Assembly: GCA_030673645.1 (NCBI GenBank)
Contig: DAOVIO010000043.1
Location: 1 to 25,513 of the forward strand
Reading direction: 5' to 3'
DNA: 25,513 nt
DNA from: JAGLSB01 sp023135955
GTDB taxonomy: Bacteria; Bacteroidota; Bacteroidia; Bacteroidales; GCA-2748055
The notes below the pieces were generated by a model. The model worked only from the letters and a program-made list of their open reading frames with translations. It was not told the DNA's origin and made no database searches. This document shows positions 1 through 6,369 of the stretch, piece by piece; the stretch's first letter is position 1, and each line of letters starts with the position of its first letter. Made by a program: the position numbers and the translations under genes.

Positions 1-1
1 A

Positions 2-859
2 CTCAATGCTCGATCTACTAAAGTTGATCTCGATTATAATGTAGAGACAAAGAAACTTAAAATCGCATCTGCAAAATCTGAGCTCTCAGATCAGGAGCAA
101 TTACTTGATGTTGGAGGGATTTCTCCTGCTAAAATTGAAAAAACCAGACAAGAATTGGTTTTGGCTGAGAAAGAGCTGGAGTCTATTTTAGAAAAAAATT
201 CTATAAAACTTAAACAACTGGAAGCAGAAGAGGAAGGTTTATTATTACAAATAGAAATTAAGGAGAAAGAACTTGAAAACAAAAGAGATATTCTTGAAGA
301 TATGATTGTCAGAGCCCCGTCCTCCGGGCTTGTTCTTAATATTTTTGGTAATGAGGGCGATAAATCTAATGCAGGTGATGTACTTGTACAGGTTTCGAAT
401 TTGAATTCTTACAAGATTTCCGGGAATGTAGATGAAAAGTTCGCTGATATTATAAAAACAGGTGGAGCTGTATTTACAAATCTCGACAGAGAGTCACTTC
501 CTGGTAAAATTGGCCGGGTGAAACCTGTTATTGAAAACAATAAAGTGAATTTTGATGTTTTTCTTGAAGATAACTCACATCCTAAGCTTATCCCTAATAT
601 GAAATTAGAACTTCAGGTAGTGAGTGCTTCCCGGGACAGTGTGCTTCGTGTTAGAAGTGGCGATGCTTTTGAGGGTTCCGGACTTGAAAATGTTTTCGTT
701 ATTAATGGGAATAGGGCAACTCGCAAAGAAGTTGAAGTTGGTCTAACCGGTGCAGGATACATTGAAATAATTCAAGGACTGGATTCAGGGGAAGTTGTTA
801 TAACTTCTGATGTGTCGTCATTCAGGCATATGAAAGAGGTTGAAATTGAAAATCATTAA
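2..859 (+). CDS. HlyD/MacA-type periplasmic efflux adaptor, 5' end cut off
   Basis: This is the C-terminal part of a membrane-fusion protein that would bridge an inner-membrane pump and a TolC-like channel. The frame is open from base 2, so the N-terminal membrane anchor and first lipoyl half lie outside the window. What remains is a long charged alpha-helical coiled coil (Glu/Lys/Leu rich, about bases 40-300). It is followed by a lipoyl-type return strand with the motif VRAPSSG and then beta-barrel and membrane-proximal domains ending in repeated Val-rich strands. The order coiled coil, RAP-SG, barrel is that of the HlyD_D23/MacA family. Its stop lies just before the tolC-like gene, which supports a co-transcribed efflux pair. 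The pump itself is not visible and is presumably upstream or encoded elsewhere. The substrate cannot be told from the sequence. An internal TTG at 155 is not the real start. Confidence 0.85.
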   Translation, partial: LNARSTKVDLDYNVETKKLKIASAKSELSDQEQLLDVGGISPAKIEKTRQELVLAEKELESILEKNSIKLKQLEAEEEGLLLQIEIKEKELENKRDILEDMIVRAPSSGLVLNIFGNEGDKSNAGDVLVQVSNLNSYKISGNVDEKFADIIKTGGAVFTNLDRESLPGKIGRVKPVIENNKVNFDVFLEDNSHPKLIPNMKLELQVVSASRDSVLRVRSGDAFEGSGLENVFVINGNRATRKEVEVGLTGAGYIEIIQGLDSGEVVITSDVSSFRHMKEVEIENH

Positions 860-869
860 TTCATTATCC

Positions 870-2357
870 ATGAAGAGAATATTTCTGTTTTTTGTTTTTC
901 TATTGTTTTCTATTCACCAATTTTCATTAAATGCTCAGGATGAAGAATTTGTTACAAATCTGAGCCTAAATAATGTAGTAGATCTTGCGATATATCAGTC
1001 TGCATCAGTAAAGTATGCACAAAATAGAAATGTGAACTATTATTGGAGATGGCAGAATTTCAGGACGCGTTTCAGACCTCAGTTAACTCTGTCAGGTGAT
1101 TTACCTAATTATGGGAATTCCATTACTGAGAATTTGCAAGATGATGGAAGTACGGATTTTACACGTGTTGAAAAGCTTAAAACTTCAGCACAACTTTCAC
1201 TTAATCAGAATATAGCCAGAACCGGAACTCATTTATATGCTGCAAGTTCTGTAAATCGTCTTCAGGATTATAATAATAATACCATCGACTTTGCCGGAAC
1301 ACCTTTTTCTGTTGGTTTTCAACAGCCTATTTTTGCTTATAATTGGGCTAAATGGGCTAAAAAGACAGAACCTCTTATATACGAAGAAGCCAATAAGAGT
1401 TTTGTTGAACAACTGGAAATAATATCAAGGGAGGCAACCAGAAGATTTTTCAGATATTTAACAGTGCAGACTAATTTTAAACTTGCGGAGAGTAGCCTTT
1501 CAAATAGTAGTGATAATTTGAAAATAGCAGATGCTAAAAAAGAATTAGGGCAGATATCAGAAAATGATTATAGCAGAATCAGACTTTCTGTTTTGAATGC
1601 TCAGAAATCCTTAAATAAGGCCAGAATGGATCTTAAAAATGCCGATTTCGAGCTTAAGTCTTATATCGGACTAGAGCAGGATGAACAGATTGCCTTAACC
1701 ATTCCCCTTAATATGGCACTGTTTGAAATAGATCCTGAAAAAGCTTTGCAGGAAGCTTATGAGAATCGTCAGGAAACACCGCGATTTGAGAGAAGGCTTA
1801 TAGATGCCGACAGGGAGCTGGAGCAAGCCAAAAGAAATTCCGGAGTAAGTGCTACTTTAAGAGGAAGCTATGGTGTTTCAAATTCGGCATATGATTTCCC
1901 TGGTGTATATGAATCTCCGGATATTGAGCAGGTAATAAGGTTAAATTTAAGAATTCCAATTTTAGACTGGGGCCGATCGGCTTCTGCGATTAAGCTGGCA
2001 GAATCAGAAAGAGAATTGACCATTTTTGATGTTGAAAAGGACAAAAAGGATTTTGAAAGAGAGGTTATCGTGTTGGTAGAGCAATTTGGCTTGCTAAAAG
2101 ATCAGATGATTACCGCAGAAGAAGCCGATAAAGTTGCTGAAAATGGCTATAAAATTGCTCTCAAGAAATTCCAGAATGGAGAAATTAGTATTACTGACTT
2201 AAATATTTCTCTTGGTGAAAGAGAAAAAGGAAAAAGAGATTATATCGATTCTCTCGAAGATTATTGGCGGGCATATTACAACCTTCGCATTTTAACTCTA
2301 TACGATTTTGAACTCAACAGAAAGATAACTTATGTGAATCCGATGTTGGAGGAGTAG
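870..2357 (+). CDS. TolC-family outer-membrane efflux channel
   Basis: The product is a 495-residue outer-membrane factor of the TolC/OEP family, which would form the trimeric exit duct for the adaptor encoded just upstream. The ATG at 870 is chosen because it is followed directly by a good signal peptide (MKRIFLFF, a Phe/Leu-rich core, then NAQ). A TTG at 840 would add ten residues in front and overlap the adaptor gene. The mature protein shows two long, mostly alpha-helical halves with heptad-like Ala/Leu/Lys/Glu patterns, as in the two OEP repeats. It also has Tyr/Phe-rich strand segments suited to a beta-barrel. There is no lipobox cysteine, so it is not a lipoprotein. Length fits the family. 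The gap to the adaptor stop is only 10 bp, so translation is probably coupled. Confidence 0.88.
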   Translation: MKRIFLFFVFLLFSIHQFSLNAQDEEFVTNLSLNNVVDLAIYQSASVKYAQNRNVNYYWRWQNFRTRFRPQLTLSGDLPNYGNSITENLQDDGSTDFTRVEKLKTSAQLSLNQNIARTGTHLYAASSVNRLQDYNNNTIDFAGTPFSVGFQQPIFAYNWAKWAKKTEPLIYEEANKSFVEQLEIISREATRRFFRYLTVQTNFKLAESSLSNSSDNLKIADAKKELGQISENDYSRIRLSVLNAQKSLNKARMDLKNADFELKSYIGLEQDEQIALTIPLNMALFEIDPEKALQEAYENRQETPRFERRLIDADRELEQAKRNSGVSATLRGSYGVSNSAYDFPGVYESPDIEQVIRLNLRIPILDWGRSASAIKLAESERELTIFDVEKDKKDFEREVIVLVEQFGLLKDQMITAEEADKVAENGYKIALKKFQNGEISITDLNISLGEREKGKRDYIDSLEDYWRAYYNLRILTLYDFELNRKITYVNPMLEE

Positions 2358-2359
2358 TT

Positions 2360-2383
2360 GGTGTGCTGGTGTGCTGGTGTGGT
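2360..2383 (+). repeat. 8-bp GT-rich tandem repeat (ggtgtgct)
   Basis: Three tandem units, ggtgtgct, ggtgtgct and ggtgtggt, start three bases after the tolC-like stop and continue into more GT-rich sequence. It lies between two convergent genes and has no coding signal. It may be a slippage-prone microsatellite or part of the 3' untranslated region. Confidence 0.7.
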
Positions 2384-2490
2384 GTTGTGATGTAGAGTGA
2401 GTTTTTACTCTGACTTACCGAAGAGTAATCTAAACGCCCATCGCCTAAAGAGAATCTACTAATTAGGATTGTTTTCCTTTCCTTTCTTCC

Positions 2491-2530
2491 ACTCACTAAT
2501 ACTCACTATTACTCACTATTACTCACTTCT
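2491..2530. repeat. 10-bp tandem repeat (actcactatt), four units
   Basis: Four head-to-tail 10-base units read actcactaat, actcactatt, actcactatt and actcacttct. The period is exact and the array ends six bases before the prfB stop codon at 2536. On the minus strand it reads as repeated agtgagt words, and one further agtgagt-like word occurs near 2394-2401. It is a short microsatellite in a convergent spacer. No hairpin strong enough to call a terminator was found here. Confidence 0.75.
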
Positions 2531-2535
2531 CCTCT

Positions 2536-3622
2536 CTATTTCCCAAACTCCATCAAAAATGCCTTAATAAAAGGATTCAGGTTGCCATCGAGGACATCCT
2601 GTACGTTACCGGTTTCATGGTTTGTGCGAAGATCTTTGGCTAGCTTATATGGGTGCAGGACATAATTTCTTATTTGGGAACCCCATTCAATTTTTTTCTT
2701 TGTATTCTCAATTTCCTGCTGCTTTTCCATCTTTTTTCTCAACTCCATTTCATATAAATGGGATCGAAGAATACGCATTGCATTTTCTCTGTTTTTACCC
2801 TGGGAACGAGATTCAGTATTTTCAACTGTAATACCAGTGGGTAAATGCCTGACTCTTACTCCGGTTTCAACTTTGTTTACATTTTGACCACCTGCACCTC
2901 CAGAACGAAATGTGTCCCAACTCAATTCCGAAGGATTAATAACAATTTCTATATCATCATCTACAACCGGCGAGACAAATACTGAGGCAAAGGAAGTATG
3001 CCGACGTGCATTCGAATCGAAGGGGGAAATCCGAACAAGTCTGTGAACCCCATTTTCTGCTTTCAAATAACCATATGCATATTCGCCCGTGAACTCAAGT
3101 GTAACAGATTTTATACCAGCTTCATCACCATTTTGGAGACTAATTTCTTTTACTTTGTAATTATTTCTTTCTCCATACCTAAGGTACATGCGCATTAACA
3201 TTTCTACCCAATCCTGACTTTCTGTTCCTCCAGCTCCGGCATTGATCTTTAATATTGCTCCGGATTCATCCTCCTCCTTACCTAGCATATTTTTGAATTC
3301 GAGATCCTCAATACTTTGCAAAGTAATCTTGTACTGTACATCAACCTCAGATTCTTCTGCCTCCTTTTCCTGAAAGAAGTCATACAAAATCTGCAAATCA
3401 TCTATATGGGTCTCAACGGTTTTAAAGGAATTCGTCCAGCTTTTCAAGCGCGAAATTTCTTTTAGCTTAAGCTCGGCAGTTTTTGGATCATCCCAGAAAC
3501 CAGGCTCCTGAGTAATTCTTTCCTTTTCAGAAATATCTTTTAATTTATTAACGATGTCAAAGATGCCTCCTTAACGCATCCCGACGATCAATAATAGATT
3601 TTAACTCTTCATTGTTTATCAT
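2536..3622 (-). CDS. prfB: Peptide chain release factor 2, made by programmed +1 frameshift
   Basis: RF2 recognises UGA and UAA stop codons and triggers peptide release. Translation starts at the ATG at 3622 and gives 21 codons ending in CTT. An in-frame TGA at 3559-3557 follows, after which the +1 frame (GAC from 3558) runs to the stop at 2536. The joined protein is 361 residues, close to the usual 365. It carries the stop-codon-reading SPF motif at about residues 199-201 and the catalytic GGQ at about 244-246, inside the typical context GGAGGQNVNK. The slippage site has every classic part: an AGGAGG block (3571-3566), a 3-base spacer, CTT, TGA and then C. This makes RF2 synthesis self-regulating: little RF2 means slow termination at TGA and more frameshifting. 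It is co-directional with prmC, whose product modifies the GGQ glutamine. An annotation that starts inside the second frame would miss about 58 residues. Confidence 0.96.
3556..3571 (-). promoter_or_regulatory. prfB programmed frameshift signal
   Basis: Read on the minus strand, this is AGGAGG, CAT, CTT, TGA, C. The AGGAGG is the internal Shine-Dalgarno-like stimulator, three bases before the CTT slip codon. TGA is the poorly terminating codon sensed by RF2 and the following C completes the weak stop context. Spacing matches the well-known E. coli prfB signal. The reading frames before and after the signal both encode RF2-like sequence, so the signal must work for a full protein to be made. 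Confidence 0.95.
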
Positions 3623-3643
3623 ATTTCAATTTTATTTAATGTC

Positions 3644-3651
3644 CAAAATTA
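3644..3651 (-). promoter_or_regulatory. Probable -7 promoter box for prfB (TAATTTTG)
   Basis: The minus strand reads TAATTTTG, an exact fit to the Bacteroidota -7 consensus TAnnTTTG, 21 bp upstream of the prfB ATG. The -33 position is only a partial match (TTTA about 21 bases further up). It would give RF2 its own promoter independent of prmC and recX. Confidence 0.5.
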
Positions 3652-3693
3652 GTCAACAAAACAGAATACTTGTAAAATTTTTCATCATTTTTT

Positions 3694-3761
3694 TAACCAG
3701 TACCCTTCGACCCTTCGACAAGCTCAGGGATCTCAGGCTCAGGGCGGCGCCCAGCAACCAG
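3694..3761. repeat. Dispersed intergenic repeat, copy 1 (cccttcgac...gctcaggg family)
   Basis: The spacer between recX and prfB holds a GC-rich element that starts taaccagtacccttcgac and ends gcgcccagcaaccag. It resembles the element at 12935-12980, which has the same ends and the same cccttcgac / gctcaggg core. Copy 1 has an internal duplication: cccttcga occurs twice and ctcagg three times. The core can fold as an imperfect hairpin (ccct pairing with aggg). The sequence departs sharply from the AT-rich background. It is probably a non-coding dispersed repeat of the REP type. It could also act as a 3' structure for recX mRNA. Confidence 0.7.
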
Positions 3762-3811
3762 AACCGAGCGGAGCGAGCTCAACGACTGAAAGGAGTTAAA
3801 CCAGCACCCCC

Positions 3812-4282
3812 CTACAGAATTTCATCAATAGCCTTATAAATCAAATCGCTTTCAAAGCCTTTTGAGCCCAAAAAACGAAAAAGTTTTCCCTTTCGGCTGT
3901 AAATATTTTTATCTTTTAATGTTTTATTCTTTTCATTTGCCAAATCAAGGATAACTTTATAATAAATATCTTCATTTATAAGGGATAGGCTTTCTTCAAT
4001 AATTCCTGTATCAATACCTTTAATTTTTAAAGCTTGCTGAATTTTTATTTTTCCCCATTGGTTAAATTTGAATTTATCACGACAATAAAACTTACTGTAT
4101 CTTTTATCATCGATAAATTTGTCTTTCTTTAGGCTTTCAATAATTCCAGTTCTCTCATTATCATTGAGTGAATATATCTTTAGTTTTTCTTCGATGTCGC
4201 CACTACATTTCTCTGATTTGGAACAAAGTACCTGCATCCTATCCAGTGCCGATTTAATTATTTCTTCATGATCCTGACTCAT
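3812..4282 (-). CDS. recX: RecX-family regulator of RecA
   Basis: RecX proteins bind RecA filaments and limit recombinase activity. The 156-residue product fits the family size. Its sequence is a chain of short three-helix units rich in Lys, Glu and Leu, with the family-like pattern of a RYSKFYCRDKF segment, a following WGKIKIQQAL stretch and the closing KGF-SDLI segment. The start ATG at 4282 overlaps the prmC stop in an ATGA arrangement (4279-4282), so the two genes are translationally coupled. Neither recA nor lexA is in the window. RecX families diverge a lot and have no catalytic residues to check, so the call rests on overall pattern, size and place. Confidence 0.8.
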   Translation of the reverse strand: MSQDHEEIIKSALDRMQVLCSKSEKCSGDIEEKLKIYSLNDNERTGIIESLKKDKFIDDKRYSKFYCRDKFKFNQWGKIKIQQALKIKGIDTGIIEESLSLINEDIYYKVILDLANEKNKTLKDKNIYSRKGKLFRFLGSKGFESDLIYKAIDEIL

Positions 4283-5154
4283 AATTTCTGTGCTTTTATT
4301 ATTCTGTCCTTTCCATGAATATCTTTTATGAGAGTAATGTTTATGAAACCATTTTGATGAAGTACTATTTTGATCTCCTCACCAAAAACTTCGTTTATTT
4401 CAAAATACAATTTTCCTCCTTTATTAAGCTTTTTTATAGAGAATTCTATAATTGCTTTGTAAAAAAGTAAAGGATCATTGTCAGGAACAAAAAGTGCATC
4501 CGAAGGCTCAAAATCAAGCACATTTGATTGCATTTTCTCTCTCTCAAGTAATCTCACATAAGGAGGATTACTTATTATTAGGTCAAATGCTGGAAACTTT
4601 GAGTAATCAGGATCTAAAACATCATCGTGTAAAAACTCAATATTGACATTATTAATAAATGAATTTCGCTGCGCTACCTCAAGGGCTCCTTTAGAGATAT
4701 CTGAAGCGAATATTTGTGCAAAATTTAATTCCATTGCCAGACTAACAGAGATGCAACCCGATCCTGTTCCTATATCGAGAATGTTTCCACTGAATGTTTT
4801 TTCTGTGTTTTTCAGTATCTCTAAAACGATTTCCTCTGTCTCTTGCCTTGGAATAAGACAATTTTCATTAACAAATATTTTTCTATCCATAAACCAGGAA
4901 TAACGAAGTACATATTGAACCGGTTTATTTGTTAAGAGATCCTTTATCCAGTGTTCCAGTTGGGAGATTTCAAATTCTTCCAGGTCCTTATTTTCAATTC
5001 TAGCTACTGGACCTGATTTATATCCAAGGTGTTCGACTAAAAGCCGGGCAATAGAACTTCCTTCCTGTTCAGTATAAACAGGATTTATACTTTTAATAAT
5101 ATGTCTTATACCTTCTGTTAGTTTCAAATCCTTATTTTTGTTTAAAATTAACAT
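4279..5154 (-). CDS. prmC: Release factor glutamine methyltransferase PrmC (HemK)
   Basis: PrmC uses S-adenosylmethionine to methylate the glutamine of the GGQ motif in RF1 and RF2. The 291-residue product has an N-terminal helical substrate-binding region and an IPRQET segment (101-106). It then shows the SAM-binding loop DIGTGSG (127-133) and the catalytic NPPY motif (196-199), all in the family order. The ATG at 5154 gives the standard N-terminus. A further upstream in-frame codon (5196) would run into ribD, on the other strand, and is unlikely. The stop overlaps the recX start by four bases. Its substrate gene prfB lies downstream on the same strand, beyond recX and a repeat-bearing spacer. 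The start codon is only 6 bp from that of the divergent ribD. Confidence 0.94.
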   Translation of the reverse strand: MLILNKNKDLKLTEGIRHIIKSINPVYTEQEGSSIARLLVEHLGYKSGPVARIENKDLEEFEISQLEHWIKDLLTNKPVQYVLRYSWFMDRKIFVNENCLIPRQETEEIVLEILKNTEKTFSGNILDIGTGSGCISVSLAMELNFAQIFASDISKGALEVAQRNSFINNVNIEFLHDDVLDPDYSKFPAFDLIISNPPYVRLLEREKMQSNVLDFEPSDALFVPDNDPLLFYKAIIEFSIKKLNKGGKLYFEINEVFGEEIKIVLHQNGFINITLIKDIHGKDRIIKAQKL

Positions 5155-5160
5155 TTGAAA

Positions 5161-6210
5161 ATGGAAACAGCTGCTTCTGATGTGAAATTTATGCAACGTT
5201 GCCTTGAACTTGCCAGGAAGGGAAAAGGCAAAACAGGGTTAAATCCAATGGTGGGTTGCGTAATAGTGCATAGGGGAAGCATAATAGGAGAAGGGTACCA
5301 TAAAGAGTTTGGGGGTTCTCATGCTGAAGTAAATGCAATTTCTTCTGTTAAGAATCATAATTTATTAATAGAATCAACCCTTTATGTAAACCTGGAGCCA
5401 TGTTCACATTTTGGGAAAACTCCCCCTTGTTCTCTTTTAATAAAGGAAAAGAGCATCCCACGAGTTGTCATAGGTGTTAAAGATCCAAATCCTAAGGTGG
5501 CAGGGCAGGGCATTGCCAGTTTGCAGAAGGCAGGAATTATTGTAAAGGCAGGTATTCTTGAAAGAGAGTCAATTCATCTTAATCGCAGATTTTTCATAAA
5601 TGTATTAAAGAAAAGACCATATGTTATCTTGAAATGGGCAGAAAGTAAGGATGGTTTTTTAGATAAAATCAGGATACCTGATTCTCCCATACAGCCTACC
5701 TGGATAACTAATTTTACAGCCAGAAAACTTGTGCATAAATGGAGAGGAGAGGAGGATGCAATTTTTGCTGGTGTTAATACTATTATTGCTGATGATCCTG
5801 CATTAAATCTTCGAGATTGGAGTGGTAATCAACCTGTTAGGGTTTGTATCGACAGATATAACAGAATTGGCAGTCAATCGAAGATAAAGGACGGTAAGCA
5901 GAAAACATTTTTATTTTCGGAAGGTTCACGCGATAGCGACAAAACTTACCATGAGGAAATTCAACCTGGATTTAGTCTTGCAGATATGCTGATTTTTTTA
6001 TTTAAAAAAAATATTGGATCAATTTTAGTTGAAGGCGGAGCGAAGATACTTAATGGTTTTATAGAATGTAATATGTGGGATGAGGCTAGGATTTTTAGAG
6101 GAAATATGGATTTTTTGGATGGGATAAAGTCTCCTGCTCTTCCCATTCCTTCTGAAGAAAGAATTCAATTCAGGAACAATTTATTAATAATATCCTATAA
6201 CAGGATTTGA
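5161..6210 (+). CDS. ribD: Bifunctional riboflavin deaminase/reductase RibD
   Basis: RibD carries out two successive steps of riboflavin synthesis: deamination of the pyrimidine from GTP cleavage, then reduction of its ribosyl side chain. The 349-residue product has an N-terminal zinc deaminase domain with HAE (residues 54-56; His ligand and catalytic Glu) and the PCSH...PPC pair (Cys81 and Cys90). The C-terminal reductase domain has WAESKDG, WITNFTAR, ADDPALNLR and VEGGAKIL segments. ATG 5161 is preferred over a TTG two codons earlier. No other rib genes are nearby, so riboflavin genes are scattered in this genome. No FMN riboswitch is seen, and there is no room for one because prmC begins 6 bp upstream on the other strand; any promoter must lie inside prmC. 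Confidence 0.94.
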   Translation: METAASDVKFMQRCLELARKGKGKTGLNPMVGCVIVHRGSIIGEGYHKEFGGSHAEVNAISSVKNHNLLIESTLYVNLEPCSHFGKTPPCSLLIKEKSIPRVVIGVKDPNPKVAGQGIASLQKAGIIVKAGILERESIHLNRRFFINVLKKRPYVILKWAESKDGFLDKIRIPDSPIQPTWITNFTARKLVHKWRGEEDAIFAGVNTIIADDPALNLRDWSGNQPVRVCIDRYNRIGSQSKIKDGKQKTFLFSEGSRDSDKTYHEEIQPGFSLADMLIFLFKKNIGSILVEGGAKILNGFIECNMWDEARIFRGNMDFLDGIKSPALPIPSEERIQFRNNLLIISYNRI

Positions 6211-6237
6211 GTTATTTATTATATGCTCTATTTTTCG

Positions 6238-6245
6238 TATATTTG
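6238..6245 (+). promoter_or_regulatory. Possible -7 box (TATATTTG) for the caspase/phosphatase unit
   Basis: TATATTTG matches the Bacteroidota -7 consensus TAnnTTTG exactly, in the spacer before the caspase-like gene. A consensus TTTG at the -33 position is missing at 19-21 bp; the nearest, 6206-6209, is too far. If used, transcripts would carry a leader of about 120 bases containing the inverted repeat at 6263-6320. Confidence 0.4.
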
Positions 6246-6262
6246 CTCTTGTACCTTGATAA

Positions 6263-6320
6263 TGAACCCTTTGTTTATGATTTTTATGCGGGTTCAGTAT
6301 ACTATACTAGAAAGGGTTCA
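6263..6320. promoter_or_regulatory. 10-bp inverted repeat with a central palindrome, upstream of the caspase-like gene
   Basis: The arms tgaacccttt (6263-6272) and aaagggttca (6311-6320) are perfect reverse complements 38 bases apart. A third gggttca lies between them at 6290-6296 and runs into the small palindrome agtat-act-atact (6296-6308). The element ends 50 bp before the ATG at 6370. It could be a looping operator or an mRNA leader structure. Nothing in the window identifies a binding protein. Confidence 0.5.
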
Positions 6321-6369
6321 GCAAGAATAATAAAAGAGAATGATTAATTTATTGATAAATTATAAAGAT

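Noticed and set aside
2491..2530. 10-bp repeats as a CRISPR array
   Set aside because: Units are contiguous with no spacers and are far too short; no cas genes are present.
3556..3562. In-frame TGA in prfB as an inactivating mutation
   Set aside because: The stop is part of the classical programmed +1 frameshift signal and both flanking frames encode RF2, so the gene is intact.
3612..3839. 75-codon plus-strand frame between prfB and recX
   Set aside because: It is antisense to the prfB start and reads through the dispersed repeat.
5155..5160. TTG at 5155 as the ribD start
   Set aside because: The ATG two codons later is a normal start and the extra residues have no support.
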